The notes under the pieces are model-generated. The model worked only from the letters and a program-made list of their open reading frames with translations, was not told the origin of the DNA and searched no databases. This document shows, piece by piece, positions 8,002 through 16,860 of a DNA stretch of 33,980 nt (the stretch's first letter is position 1; each line of letters starts with the position of its first letter). Origin of the DNA: Verrucomicrobiota bacterium (GTDB lineage Bacteria; Verrucomicrobiota; Verrucomicrobiia; Chthoniobacterales; Terrimicrobiaceae); the NCBI GenBank assembly GCA_009886045.1, contig VFJO01000211.1, positions 1 to 33,980 on the forward strand. Direction: 5' to 3'. Both the position numbers and the translations under genes were made by a program.

Positions 8002-8959
8002 CAGAGAGAGCCTTTAAAAAATCGCATTTGACTTGGCTGAGGCTACCATCAACGCGAGCACCTGCGGCCATGGGATGTCCTCCGCCATGGAATTCTTTAC
8101 AAACTTTGCAGACATCGATTCGAGGGAACTTCGAGCGTGCGCTCACCCGCACTTTGCCTTCGGGAAGTTCCTCAAAAAACACAGCCGCTTCCACGCCTTC
8201 GACGGAGCGGAGGTGGTCAATGATACCTTCATTGTCTTCGGGCAGGACATTGAGCTTTTCAACCAATTCGAGTGAGAGAGAGAACGTGGCAATGCGGCCG
8301 TCGTAATGAAACTCCGCAGAATTGAGCGCGTGCCGGAGAAGTTCAAAGCGACGGCGCGGCTGGCTGTCGTACATGGCGCGGGAGAGGGAGGAAACATCCA
8401 CGCCGCAGCCGATGAGATGGCCCGCGGCTGAAAATGTTCGCTCATTCGTCCCCGCGTATTGAAACGAGCCGGTATCCGTCGAAATCGCCGCAAACAGGTT
8501 CGTGGCTATTTCAGGCGAGATGCGGGCACCAACATGTTGAAAGAATTCAAAAAGAATCTGTCCGGTGGCAGGAGCTGATGGGTCGATGTAATTCACATCG
8601 CCGAAGTTCTCGTTGCTGATGTGGTGGTCAATGTTGAGAATCGGCGTGCCCGGAGCGATCGCTTCGTGGACGGAGCCGAGCCGGTTTTTCACCGAGGTGT
8701 CGAGGGCGACAAAGACATCGAACTTCTGAGGAGCGGAGGGCGGCATGACAACGATTTCATGGCACGGAAGGTAGTGAAATTTTGAAGTTGATCCCTCTTC
8801 ATTGTAGGCAGTGACCTCCTTGCCGCACTCGCGAAGCCAGAGAGCAAAGGCAATCGTCGAGCCGAGCGCATCAGCGTCAGGCCGGATATGGCTGGCGACT
8901 CCCACTGTGTGGGCGTTGCGCAGCACTCCAGCAATCGTATCAAAGTTCGGTTTCATCAT
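7985..8959 (-). CDS. DHH/DHHA1 phosphoesterase, NrnA-like oligoribonuclease/pAp phosphatase
   Basis: The protein belongs to the RecJ-like DHH family of bacterial NrnA enzymes, which degrade very short RNA and dephosphorylate 3'-phosphoadenosine 5'-phosphate. Visible motifs are SHIRPDADALGS (metal site), VALDTS, the DHH in NIDHHIS, and the DHHA1 GGGHPMAAGARV near the C terminus. I chose the start MMKPNFDTIAGV at 8959, giving 324 residues; a longer frame back to 9115 would add 52 residues with no family similarity that lie entirely inside rbfA. The chosen start still overlaps rbfA by 20 nt. A gene of this family between rbfA and truB is a frequent arrangement. NrnA is the most likely subfamily; related DHH enzymes acting on cyclic dinucleotides are less likely because no extra domains are present. 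Confidence 0.88.
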   Translation of the reverse strand: MMKPNFDTIAGVLRNAHTVGVASHIRPDADALGSTIAFALWLRECGKEVTAYNEEGSTSKFHYLPCHEIVVMPPSAPQKFDVFVALDTSVKNRLGSVHEAIAPGTPILNIDHHISNENFGDVNYIDPSAPATGQILFEFFQHVGARISPEIATNLFAAISTDTGSFQYAGTNERTFSAAGHLIGCGVDVSSLSRAMYDSQPRRRFELLRHALNSAEFHYDGRIATFSLSLELVEKLNVLPEDNEGIIDHLRSVEGVEAAVFFEELPEGKVRVSARSKFPRIDVCKVCKEFHGGGHPMAAGARVDGSLSQVKCDFLKALSDEIRN

Positions 8960-9320
8960 TTGACTTTTCTTCAGTGAGGCCAAGTTCGTCCATGAGGGTG
9001 ATGATTCGCGATCCCCGCTCGATGGCCTCGTCGAGACGAAAGTGCAGATGCGGAGTGTGTTTGATGTGCACTCGGCGGGAAAGCTCTGTTTGAAACATGA
9101 CCCTGTGCTGCTCAAGGGACTCCATGGCCTTCCGACGGCCGGCGGGCAAACCTAGCGCGGATATAAAGACATGGGCCTGCTTCAGATCGGGCGTGATATC
9201 AACCCCACTTACGGTCACCAGCGTATTTTCAAACTCAAGCTCTCGGCGGATAATCATCCCCAGCTCGCGTTTCAGTACTTCACACACCCTCGCAAGTCGA
9301 TTATTCATAGCATGAAACAT
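8940..9320 (-). CDS. rbfA: 30S ribosome-binding factor A
   Basis: RbfA is a small KH-like protein that assists late 16S rRNA and 30S maturation. The 126 residues include the typical N-terminal RLARVCEVLKRELGMII and the central VSGVDITPDLKQAHVFIS, followed by an acidic tail. Start may be at 9320 (MFHAMNNR) or at the internal Met at 9308; the second gives the more typical N terminus. It lies 136 nt after infB with no gene between, and overlaps the DHH gene by 20 nt. Confidence 0.92.
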   Translation of the reverse strand: MFHAMNNRLARVCEVLKRELGMIIRRELEFENTLVTVSGVDITPDLKQAHVFISALGLPAGRRKAMESLEQHRVMFQTELSRRVHIKHTPHLHFRLDEAIERGSRIITLMDELGLTEEKSNDETEL

Positions 9321-9456
9321 CCATCAGAGGTCTCAACCCCGTAACGGAATTTGGACAGGTTCACAAAATTCACAGGTAAAAGTTAGGAAAGCCGCAACGG
9401 GATGGCTTGCTTCGTTGCCTCTGTGCGATCTGTTTTCAAGAAAATGACAGAAGACT

Positions 9457-11601
9457 CTAAAGCTGCTGCGCGATTTTTTCGAGCGTGTAGCATTCGATGA
9501 TATCCTCGGGCAGGTATTCTGTAAAATCACCCAATTTGATGCCGCACTCGAGTCCCGAACGCACTTCTTTAACTTCGTCTGCGAAGCGGCGCAGCGTCGC
9601 GATGCCCCCGTCGTAGATTGGTTGGCGTCGGCGAAGCACGCGGGCGCGGGCTGTGCGGGCGATACGTCCGTCGGTAACCATACAGCCGGCGACTTTGCCT
9701 TTGGTGAGATCAAAAACCTGTTTTACCTCGGCGTGGCCTATGATGGCCTCGCGGTGTTCCGGATCGAGCATTCCGCTCATGGATTCGCGAATCTGATCCA
9801 GCAATTCGTAGATGATGCTGTAGAGCTTGATCTGAACACCTTCGCGCTTGGCTGCTTGCGCAGCGCTGTTTTCCGTCTTGGTACCAAAGCCGATGACGAC
9901 CGCATTTGAGGCGCTGGCCAGCATCACATCGGACTCGGTGATCGGTCCCACAGCACTGTGTATGATGTCGAGAGTGATTTTTTTCTGTGGAATCTCACGG
10001 AGTGAGGCAACCACGGCTTCGAGCGAGCCTTGGACGTCGCACTTGACGATTGCTCTCAACGAGGGCTTCGATTCGGAGGCGATGCTGGCGAAAAGGTTTT
10101 CCAGCGTGGTCCGCTGCGGTGTGGAGAGTTTCGTATCACGATGAGAGGCCAAACGCTCCTCACTCAGCAGGCGGGCGGATTTTTCGCAGTCCATCACCAC
10201 GAGTTCGTCGCCTGCATTCGGGAGGCCGCTCAAACCAAGAATCCTTACCGGCATCGAGGGTCCTGCTTCTTTTATAGGTTTGCCGAGGTCGTTGATGAGC
10301 TGCTTCACCTTGCCCCACTGGTTGCCACAGATAAAGACATCACCTGCTTTTAAGGTGCCCATGCGGACGATCACGGTAGCCGTTGGTCCGCGTCCCTGCT
10401 CGACCTGAGCTTCAATAACCGTGCATCGCGCATCGAGTGTCGAACTTGCTGTCAACTCCAGCATCTCGGATTCTAAAATCATGGAATCGAGGAGATTGCT
10501 TATGCCTGTGCCCTTTGTGGCGCTTACGGGGATGCAGATCGTCTCACCTCCCCAATCCTCTGGGGTGAGGCCTTTTTCTTGCAACTGGGTTCGCACGCGG
10601 TCGGGATTGGCCGAAGGCATGTCGATTTTATTGATGGCGACAATGATTTTTACCTTGGCGGCTTTCGCGTGGGAAATGGCCTCCAACGTCTGTGGCATGA
10701 GGCCATCGTCTGCGGCGACAACAAGCACAACGATATCGGTCACGTTCGCTCCGCGGGCTCGCATGGATGTGAAAGCAGCGTGGCCGGGGGTGTCGAGAAA
10801 TGTGATTCTTTGGCCGTTGCGCTCTACGCTGTACGCACCGATGTGCTGAGTGATACCACCAGCTTCGCCGGCTGCAACGCGGGCTTTCCGAATCGCATCG
10901 AGTAGCGAGGTTTTGCCGTGGTCCACATGCCCCATGAAGGTGATAATCGGAGCGCGAAGTGTCAGTTGCTCTGTCTTGGCCGGCTCGGGGGCCTTGGGAA
11001 CTTCGACTTTTACTTCAACCTTGTGATGCCCTTTTGATGTGTCTTTACGCTCACGCTCAAAAACAAAGCCGTGCATCTCGCAAACCTTTGCGACCACATC
11101 CGCTTCGACCGTCTGGTTGAGATTTGCGAAAATCTGAAGCGACATGAGGTCTTTGATAAGCTGGAATGGCTTGAGACCTAGTTCATCAGCAAGAACTTTG
11201 ACGACAATCGGGGGTTTGATGTTAAGGACTTTTTTTCCGGAGTCTGCGGAGGCAGGAGGCTCCGAGTCGCTATTTGCGGAAACGTCCTCTTGGGAAAGTT
11301 CAGGAACCAGCTCCGGAACTGGCTGCGGAGGTGGAGGCGTGTGAGAAGACGGCTTGGCCGTCAAGGGCTTGATAAAAGGCTTGAGTCCTGGACGCTCAGA
11401 GGTGGCCTTTTTTATTTTTTTAACCGGCTCGAGCAGATCGACGGTTGGTCCCTGAACTTTTGGTTCAGGGGGTGGTGTGGCAGATGAAGCGGGGGGTTCA
11501 GCGGCGGAAGGTGAGGTGCGCGCGGTGCGCGAGGAACTTATTGGACGGCGTTTCGTGGCCGTCTTGTCCTCGGTGATTTTTTTCGTTGTTTTCTCTGCCA
11601 T
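9457..11601 (-). CDS. infB: Translation initiation factor IF-2
   Basis: IF-2 is the GTPase that places initiator tRNA on the 30S subunit. The 714-residue product has a lysine-, serine- and proline-rich N-terminal region of about 130 residues, an IF2 N-terminal module ([20 protein letters not shown]), and a full G domain with GHVDHGKTS (P-loop), [14 protein letters not shown] and NKID. Domains II, III and the C-terminal initiator-tRNA-binding region follow, ending in ECGIKLGDF and the terminal [11 protein letters not shown]. It starts 36 nt after nusA, the classic bacterial order. It ends in TAG. Confidence 0.97.
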   Translation of the reverse strand: MAEKTTKKITEDKTATKRRPISSSRTARTSPSAAEPPASSATPPPEPKVQGPTVDLLEPVKKIKKATSERPGLKPFIKPLTAKPSSHTPPPPQPVPELVPELSQEDVSANSDSEPPASADSGKKVLNIKPPIVVKVLADELGLKPFQLIKDLMSLQIFANLNQTVEADVVAKVCEMHGFVFERERKDTSKGHHKVEVKVEVPKAPEPAKTEQLTLRAPIITFMGHVDHGKTSLLDAIRKARVAAGEAGGITQHIGAYSVERNGQRITFLDTPGHAAFTSMRARGANVTDIVVLVVAADDGLMPQTLEAISHAKAAKVKIIVAINKIDMPSANPDRVRTQLQEKGLTPEDWGGETICIPVSATKGTGISNLLDSMILESEMLELTASSTLDARCTVIEAQVEQGRGPTATVIVRMGTLKAGDVFICGNQWGKVKQLINDLGKPIKEAGPSMPVRILGLSGLPNAGDELVVMDCEKSARLLSEERLASHRDTKLSTPQRTTLENLFASIASESKPSLRAIVKCDVQGSLEAVVASLREIPQKKITLDIIHSAVGPITESDVMLASASNAVVIGFGTKTENSAAQAAKREGVQIKLYSIIYELLDQIRESMSGMLDPEHREAIIGHAEVKQVFDLTKGKVAGCMVTDGRIARTARARVLRRRQPIYDGGIATLRRFADEVKEVRSGLECGIKLGDFTEYLPEDIIECYTLEKIAQQL

Positions 11602-11637
11602 GATGAATTGCGGTCTGGGGGAACGTTTTCATACCCC

Positions 11638-12897
11638 TCAGGCGGCGGGAGTTTTTTGGGTAGCCTGGGCCGCTGCGAGTATTCGCTGACCGGTTTCGAT
11701 ATCTGAACCGAGCGCATCAGCGATGTCTTCCGCTCCAGCTAATTGAATGACCTCGATTGAGTTCATACCACCTGCTGTGAGTTTGAGGGCCTCCTCTTCG
11801 GTGATTCCAAGAATCTCTTCAAGAGAGTGTGCGGCCTCATCGGTCTTGTGCTTGAGAGCTTTTTCTTCGCGTTTGTCTTCCTGAATATCAACTTCCCAGC
11901 CGCACATTTTTGCGGTGAGGCGGGCGTTTTGGCCTTTGCGCCCGATTGCCACGGAGAGGTCCTCCTTTGGAACTAAAACTTGGATAGATTTTTTTGCCTC
12001 ATCAGCCGTGATGGATTTGATATTCGCTGGCTTGAGTGCCGCGCTCACAAATTTCAACGGATCGGCGTCCCAGCGGATGATATCCACTTTTTCGTTATTG
12101 AGTTCACGGACGATGTTTTTGACGCGTGCACCGCGCATCCCAACGCAGGCGCCTACTGGGTCCACTTTTGGATCAGCGCTGTGAACGGCGACCTTCGTGC
12201 GGAAGCCAGCCTCGCGAGCGAGAACCTTCAGCTCCACCGTGCGGTCGGCAATCTCGCTGACTTCCAACTCAAAAAGTCGGCGAACAAAATTTGGGTGGCT
12301 GCGGGATAAGATGATTTCTGGTCCGCGATTGCCACTTTCCACGGCGACAACATAGGCGCGCAACCGATCTCCCACATTGTATTCCTCTGTGAGCACTCGC
12401 TCGCGGGATGGCATCACGCCCTCGAACTTCCCGAGATCGATAATGACGTCGGAGCGTTCGAAACGGCGGACAGTGCCAGTGACGATCTCGCCAGCGCGAT
12501 CCTTGAACTCATCATAAATCATTTCGCGCTCGATCTGGCGTAGGCGCTGGTTGATGGCTTGTCGTGCTGCTTGGGCTGCAATCCGGCCGAAATCGCGTGG
12601 AGTGACCTCGATTTCGATTTCCTCCCCGGGCTGGGCGTCCTCCTTGATGGAGCGGGCCTTCGAGAGCAGAATCTCATCGTGCGGGCTGGTTATTTTTTCA
12701 GCAACGATAAGCGTCGCAATCGCGCGAATCGCACCGCTTTGAGGGTTGATCTCGATGCGCAGTTCGCGTGTTCCCGAGGTGAAGCTTTTCTTCGAAGCCG
12801 CCAAGATGGATGTGGAAATAGCATCCACGAGGACATCTCGTTTGATGCCCTTCTCACGCTCCAGCAGGTCCAGCATTGTAATGAGTTCGGAATTCAT
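11638..12897 (-). CDS. nusA: Transcription termination/antitermination factor NusA
   Basis: NusA binds RNA polymerase and nascent RNA to control pausing, termination and antitermination. The 419 residues contain the N-terminal polymerase-binding domain, an S1 domain (GEIVTGTVRRFERSDVIIDLG, residues about 134-200), KH1 (VGACVGMRGARVKNIV) and KH2 (VAIGRKGQNARLTAK), and a short helix-hairpin-helix tail (LAGAEDIADALG). It lacks the second E. coli-type acidic C-terminal repeat. It heads the minus-strand run. A GGGAG sequence lies about 10 nt before the ATG. rimP, which precedes nusA in many bacteria, is not here; the next gene upstream is divergent. Confidence 0.96.
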   Translation of the reverse strand: MNSELITMLDLLEREKGIKRDVLVDAISTSILAASKKSFTSGTRELRIEINPQSGAIRAIATLIVAEKITSPHDEILLSKARSIKEDAQPGEEIEIEVTPRDFGRIAAQAARQAINQRLRQIEREMIYDEFKDRAGEIVTGTVRRFERSDVIIDLGKFEGVMPSRERVLTEEYNVGDRLRAYVVAVESGNRGPEIILSRSHPNFVRRLFELEVSEIADRTVELKVLAREAGFRTKVAVHSADPKVDPVGACVGMRGARVKNIVRELNNEKVDIIRWDADPLKFVSAALKPANIKSITADEAKKSIQVLVPKEDLSVAIGRKGQNARLTAKMCGWEVDIQEDKREEKALKHKTDEAAHSLEEILGITEEEALKLTAGGMNSIEVIQLAGAEDIADALGSDIETGQRILAAAQATQKTPAA

Positions 12898-12965
12898 AAA
12901 ATCGTTTCTCCCGAAACAGAAAGTGATGAGCTTTAGCCAGAGCGCTCTCCTCTTCGGAATCGAGC

Positions 12966-12994
12966 ACTATGGCGGTTGATCCAAGTGGGGTCAA
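12966..12994 (-). promoter_or_regulatory. Sigma70-like promoter of the nusA-infB operon
   Basis: On the minus strand, TTGACC (12994-12989, five of six consensus bases) is followed by exactly 17 nt and then CATAGT (12971-12966, four of six). Transcription would start near 12959, leaving a leader of about 60 nt before nusA. It is the best promoter match I found by eye in the 213-bp spacer to the divergent lipoprotein gene. Confidence 0.6.
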
Positions 12995-13110
12995 GCGGCA
13001 AGGGTTTAAATTTAGGCGAAAAACCTAATTATGCTTGGGATTTCCATGATCTAGAGAAACCAAAAGCTTGAGGTTTGCATTTCGGACGCTACTGAGGGTA
13101 GATTTCTGTC

Positions 13111-13611
13111 ATGCGACTGCCGCACCACGGAGTTCTATTTTTTGCAGGCGTCTCATCCTTGTTTGTTTTCACATCCTGCCGGGAGAAATCTCCGCCGCCC
13201 GAGCCTACCTCGTTAAGCTTGCCTTTGAATGCTCCAGACGAACAGGAGCTTTTGCCCATGGCCATCGAGATACATCGTGCCGCCCAAGAGATGGCTCTGG
13301 ATGGATTTCAATATGGGAAAAATGATCTCGGGTGGCCGTTTGACTCTGGCGACACATCGGCGGCCGATTATTTTAGAAAACTCATCAGCAATGGATTTCT
13401 TGAACCTGAGTTTAGTTCGCTGGTGTCTCGATTGCAAATCGCCAACCTCAGCGATGCCGATCCTGGGGAAACCGTCTTCCTTAGGTTCGAACAGCCGTAT
13501 AGCACGCGCTTGTTCGTTCGCAAAGATGGAAAATGGGCGTCCTTTTCCAACGAAGATGCTGCAAAAGAATTCTTCAAAGTGCCACCCCGCAAGCCCGCTT
13601 GGCTCCCATGA
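13111..13611 (+). CDS. Small lipoprotein with pseudopilin-tail-like region, function unknown
   Basis: The product has 166 residues. A signal peptide of about 22 residues ends in the lipobox FTSC, so the mature protein should be lipidated at Cys and tethered to a membrane. After a proline-rich spacer, residues about 50-145 contain KNDLGWPFDSGD, SAADYFRKLISNGFLEP and IANLSDADPGETVFLRF. This pattern (a Trp-Pro segment, then a (T/S)A-x-YF-x-x-L helix, then a DxDPxETVF strand) resembles the C-terminal part of pseudopilin-like proteins of Verrucomicrobiota as I remember them; that likeness is an impression and needs a search. It overlaps the next lipoprotein gene by 4 nt and is transcribed divergently from nusA. 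Confidence 0.7.
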   Translation: MRLPHHGVLFFAGVSSLFVFTSCREKSPPPEPTSLSLPLNAPDEQELLPMAIEIHRAAQEMALDGFQYGKNDLGWPFDSGDTSAADYFRKLISNGFLEPEFSSLVSRLQIANLSDADPGETVFLRFEQPYSTRLFVRKDGKWASFSNEDAAKEFFKVPPRKPAWLP

Positions 13612-14102
13612 TGAAACGACGCGTCTACATGGCATGGATTTCCATTCTGCTTTTTCTCGGATCTTGCGCGCACATGCCTCCAACGAAGCCCCCCGCGCAG
13701 CGCTCTCCCCAAAATAACGCTTCCCCCTTCGGTTGGCTTGCCACACTGCGTAAAATTTTTCCGACAAAAAAGATGCGCCCGCCGACCGCCTTGCCCATCC
13801 AGTGGGCCGGCACGATTCGTATGGTCAATGTCGCCGAGAAATTTGTCCTCATTGAGTCAAACCCAGCAATATCTGCCGTTCCCGGAGAAAAATATCTCTC
13901 TGTTCAAGGCGGACGAGAGACAGGCGCGCTTCTCATGAGTTCCCTTAAAGCGCCGCCATTTCTCATTGCTGAAATCCTCAGCGGCGAACCTTCTACCAAC
14001 GACAAAATCTACACGCCAGGCCCAGCCCAGCCGGATCACCTGGCGCACCCGCAAAGCTCCTCGTCGAACCCTACCCCAGATCCGTCCAAAATCAAAAATT
14101 AA
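13608..14102 (+). CDS. Small lipoprotein, function unknown
   Basis: The product has 164 residues from the ATG at 13608, which overlaps the previous stop as ATGA; a start at 13611 is equally possible, while the longer frame back to 13533 would destroy the signal peptide. The lipobox LGSC follows a short hydrophobic helix. The middle (AGTIRMVNVAEKFVLIES, then VPGEKYLSVQGG) looks like a small beta barrel or SH3-like fold, and the tail is rich in Pro, Ser and Thr. The GTI-V-x-x-x-FVLI pattern resembles nucleic-acid- or metal-binding beta barrels but gives no function. It is probably co-expressed with the upstream lipoprotein and perhaps with the TolC homologue 79 nt downstream. Confidence 0.72.
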   Translation: MMKRRVYMAWISILLFLGSCAHMPPTKPPAQRSPQNNASPFGWLATLRKIFPTKKMRPPTALPIQWAGTIRMVNVAEKFVLIESNPAISAVPGEKYLSVQGGRETGALLMSSLKAPPFLIAEILSGEPSTNDKIYTPGPAQPDHLAHPQSSSSNPTPDPSKIKN

Positions 14103-14181
14103 TGATCCCGACGCTTTGAATTTCTTTTCACCTGTGATTACTCACCTAATGTTTCCCATTCAATCGCCTTGACCTACCATC

Positions 14182-16059
14182 ATGCCTTTTAAAATTTCCA
14201 CCACGCTATTCGCGATCCTTCTTGCTTGCACTCCGCTACTCGCTCAGACCCCCGCGCCCAGCGCCAGTCCACAATTTCAAGATTTGCCACCGCCACCGCC
14301 TCTTCCTCAGTTCACACCACTTCCTCTTCCTTCTTTTAGAAGCCCCCTGCCATCCGGCACTCCGCTTCCTGATGGCTCCATGCCACTTCCCCTCCCGCCG
14401 ATGCCCGCAGCGCCTCCCCTTCCGATGCCGGCTCAGATTTCGAGCGATCTCGCGGCTCCTGTTCCCGCCCAGTCGGCTGAACCCCTTGACCAGAATCCTG
14501 AAACCCAGACCCTCGGGCAAAGCGGTCGTGCTGCGGTAACCAAGGAAATGGCCACAACCGACTTCTACAAGGCGCTCAATGAACTCATCGCGAAGCAAAA
14601 AAATCCGAAGGTTCCCGATCTTAAAATTGAGGATGCCGTCCAGACCGCTCTCAAGCAAAATCCCGATATCCTCGCAGCCGTCCAATCCCTCAACAGCGCC
14701 TCAGGCCAATTCATCAGCGTCCGATCAAGCATCATTCCTCAGGCATCCCTCAATTCGAACTACGGCTTCACAAGCCGTGAGGTCACGAACGCCACTCTCG
14801 GGTCCAACGTGAACGACGAGTCGTGGAGTATTAACATTGAATTTTCGCAGCTCCTCTACGACGGCGGGGCAGCTGTTTCCGGAATACGCGCCGCCCTCTC
14901 GGACGAGCAGGAATCCTACTACCGCCTTCGCAGCACGATTGACCAAGTGATTTCCGATGTGAAGATCAACTTCTACGAGGTTGTTCTCAATCGAGCCCTC
15001 ATCATTGCAAACAAGCAGTCTGTTGATCTCCTGAGCGAACAGCTTAAGGATCAGCAAAACCGTTACGAAGCCGGCACGGTGCCGCGTTTTAATGTTCTTC
15101 AGGCCGAGGTCGCTCTTGCAAATGCAAAGCCCCCACTCATTCAGGCTGAAAACAATTACCGCATTTCCATGTATCAACTCGTCCGTCTTCTCGGCATGGA
15201 CTACCCGCCCGGATTCCCGAGCGAGGTTCCTTTCAATATCGTTGGCAAGCTGGACTACAAGCCGCGCAGCTTCAATGCCGACGAGTCGATTCGTATCGCA
15301 GTGACCCGCAATCCAAGTCTCAAAGCCCAGCGCCAACTCATCCTCAGTGAGGCCGCCCGCGTTAACCAGCAAGTCGCCGGCTACCTTCCTCAAATCCGCG
15401 CCAGCGCAAGTCAAATCAACCAAAGCGATGAGCTCACCACTAACGTCACAAGCATGGTCAACGGCTGGTTTTTTGGCATCAAAGGCTCCTGGGCTTTTTG
15501 GGACGGACTCCTCACCTACGGAAATGTCAAAACCGCAAAAGCGCGTATGGAGCAGTCGAAAATCAATTACGATAACGGTGTGCGAGAGGTCATTCTCCAA
15601 GTCCAACAAGCTATATCAAACCTTCTCCAAGCCAGCGAAACAGTGGACAGTCAAGAAGCCAGCGTCGTCCAAGGCGTCGAAGCCCTCCGCCTCGCGCAAG
15701 AACGGTTGGATGCCGGTGCAGGCACTCAGCTTGATGTGCTGAATCAGCAGACATCCCTTCTCCAGTCGCAAACTTTTCTCCTCCAAGCCTATTATAGCTA
15801 CATCTCAGGCCTCGCCGAGTACGAACGCGCCCTCTCGCTCGATACCCGTTTCCAAGATATCTTTGACGATCCTCTCACCAAGCCGCAGTCCAAACGCTTC
15901 AACAAACTCAATAATCCTGAGCGTCCGCAGGTCAAACTTCCCCGCGCATACCGGCACGAGGATCCTCTCAAGCCGATTCTGGAAAAAGCCCCCTCACCCA
16001 CTCCAAGCCCAACCCCAGCCAAAAAGAAATCTGGCGGCGAAACGAAGAAAACGAACTAA
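14182..16059 (+). CDS. TolC-family outer membrane efflux protein with proline-rich ends
   Basis: The product has 625 residues. A signal peptide (ISTTLFAILLACTPLLAQ) is followed by an unusual stretch of about 90 residues packed with Pro-Leu-Pro motifs (residues about 28-110). Two outer-membrane-factor repeats follow, roughly 150-360 and 370-560, with the family landmarks NPDILAAVQSLN, LLYDGGA, RYEAGTVPRFNVLQAE, FWDGLLTYG and RLDAGAGTQLDVLNQQTSLLQ. A basic, proline-rich tail ends in PSPTPSPTP and a lysine cluster. Such proteins trimerise as channel-tunnels for efflux or type I secretion. No membrane-fusion protein is adjacent; the MsbA-like exporter at 30.9 kb is not a natural partner. The proline segments are predicted periplasmic extensions of unknown role. 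Confidence 0.92.
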   Translation: MPFKISTTLFAILLACTPLLAQTPAPSASPQFQDLPPPPPLPQFTPLPLPSFRSPLPSGTPLPDGSMPLPLPPMPAAPPLPMPAQISSDLAAPVPAQSAEPLDQNPETQTLGQSGRAAVTKEMATTDFYKALNELIAKQKNPKVPDLKIEDAVQTALKQNPDILAAVQSLNSASGQFISVRSSIIPQASLNSNYGFTSREVTNATLGSNVNDESWSINIEFSQLLYDGGAAVSGIRAALSDEQESYYRLRSTIDQVISDVKINFYEVVLNRALIIANKQSVDLLSEQLKDQQNRYEAGTVPRFNVLQAEVALANAKPPLIQAENNYRISMYQLVRLLGMDYPPGFPSEVPFNIVGKLDYKPRSFNADESIRIAVTRNPSLKAQRQLILSEAARVNQQVAGYLPQIRASASQINQSDELTTNVTSMVNGWFFGIKGSWAFWDGLLTYGNVKTAKARMEQSKINYDNGVREVILQVQQAISNLLQASETVDSQEASVVQGVEALRLAQERLDAGAGTQLDVLNQQTSLLQSQTFLLQAYYSYISGLAEYERALSLDTRFQDIFDDPLTKPQSKRFNKLNNPERPQVKLPRAYRHEDPLKPILEKAPSPTPSPTPAKKKSGGETKKTN

Positions 16060-16092
16060 ATGCCCAATGGGGAGCCTCTGCTAAATCGAAAG

Positions 16093-16860
16093 ATGTCACG
16101 CCGCTTCCTGATTGCTGTTTGCACACTGCTCATCTTAGCCACCGAGGCCTCTATGGCTGGCCTAAGCGACTCTCAGGCGCATGAAATCGGTCGCCGTATC
16201 TGGAAGAACGAGTGTGCCGGGACCGTCAGCGGCCTCACCTCATGGAACAAGGGCGAGGACTTTCCCTCCCTCGGAATCGCCCATTTCATCTGGTATCCAG
16301 AAGGTCGCAGCGGGCCGTTTCAAGAAAGCTGGCCCGGTCTTATCCGATTTTTGAAAACCCAAGGAGTGCCAGTCGACGACTGGTTGCTCGGCCCATGCCC
16401 ATGGCGGACGAGGGAAGTCTTCATGGCGGACATCGATAAACCAAGGCTCAGATCGCTGCGCGCACTCCTTGAGAAGACCGTGGCCGGGCAGGCGCGGTAT
16501 GCGGCAATGCGCATGGAGGCATCTCTTCCAAAAATGCTCGCCGCCACATCGCCTTCCCAGCAGGCTAAAATCCAAGCCAACTTCCGCCGAGTGGCTGCTG
16601 AGCCGCTTGGCTTCTATGCCCTCATGGACTACGTAAATTTTAAAGGCGAAGGCGTGAGCCCCGCAGAACGCTACAATGGCCAAGGCTGGGGGCTGCTACA
16701 GGTTCTTGAAATCATGCCCGCTCATGGAAAGGCCCTGCCGGAATTTGTTCGGGCTGCGGACATCGTCCTCACACGCCGTGTGAAGAACTCTCCTCCGGTC
16801 CGCAATGAGGCGAAGTGGCTTCCCGGTTGGCGCAATCGCCTCCAAACCTATCTTCAATGA
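16093..16860 (+). CDS. Secreted protein with lysozyme-like signature, function unknown
   Basis: From the internal Met at 16093 the protein has 255 residues and begins with a clean signal peptide (MSRRFLIAVC to about residue 22); the alternative start at 16060 directly abuts the tolC stop and puts 11 polar residues ahead of the signal. The mature N terminus contains RRIWKNECAG, then WNKGEDFPSLGIAHFIWYP. The order Glu40, Asp56 and SLGIAH64 parallels the Glu, Asp and TIGIGH of T4-type lysozymes, so a peptidoglycan-cleaving or lysozyme-fold protein is inferred. The C-terminal YNGQGWGLLQVLEIMP is also strongly patterned. Homologues of unknown function exist in other Gram-negatives by my recollection. 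Its place between tolC and polX, with a 4-nt overlap into polX, suggests co-transcription. Confidence 0.75.
   Translation: MSRRFLIAVCTLLILATEASMAGLSDSQAHEIGRRIWKNECAGTVSGLTSWNKGEDFPSLGIAHFIWYPEGRSGPFQESWPGLIRFLKTQGVPVDDWLLGPCPWRTREVFMADIDKPRLRSLRALLEKTVAGQARYAAMRMEASLPKMLAATSPSQQAKIQANFRRVAAEPLGFYALMDYVNFKGEGVSPAERYNGQGWGLLQVLEIMPAHGKALPEFVRAADIVLTRRVKNSPPVRNEAKWLPGWRNRLQTYLQ

Noticed and set aside
8960-9115. Longer N terminus for the DHH phosphoesterase
   Set aside because: The extra 52 residues lie wholly inside rbfA and do not resemble the family; MMKPNFDT fits relatives.
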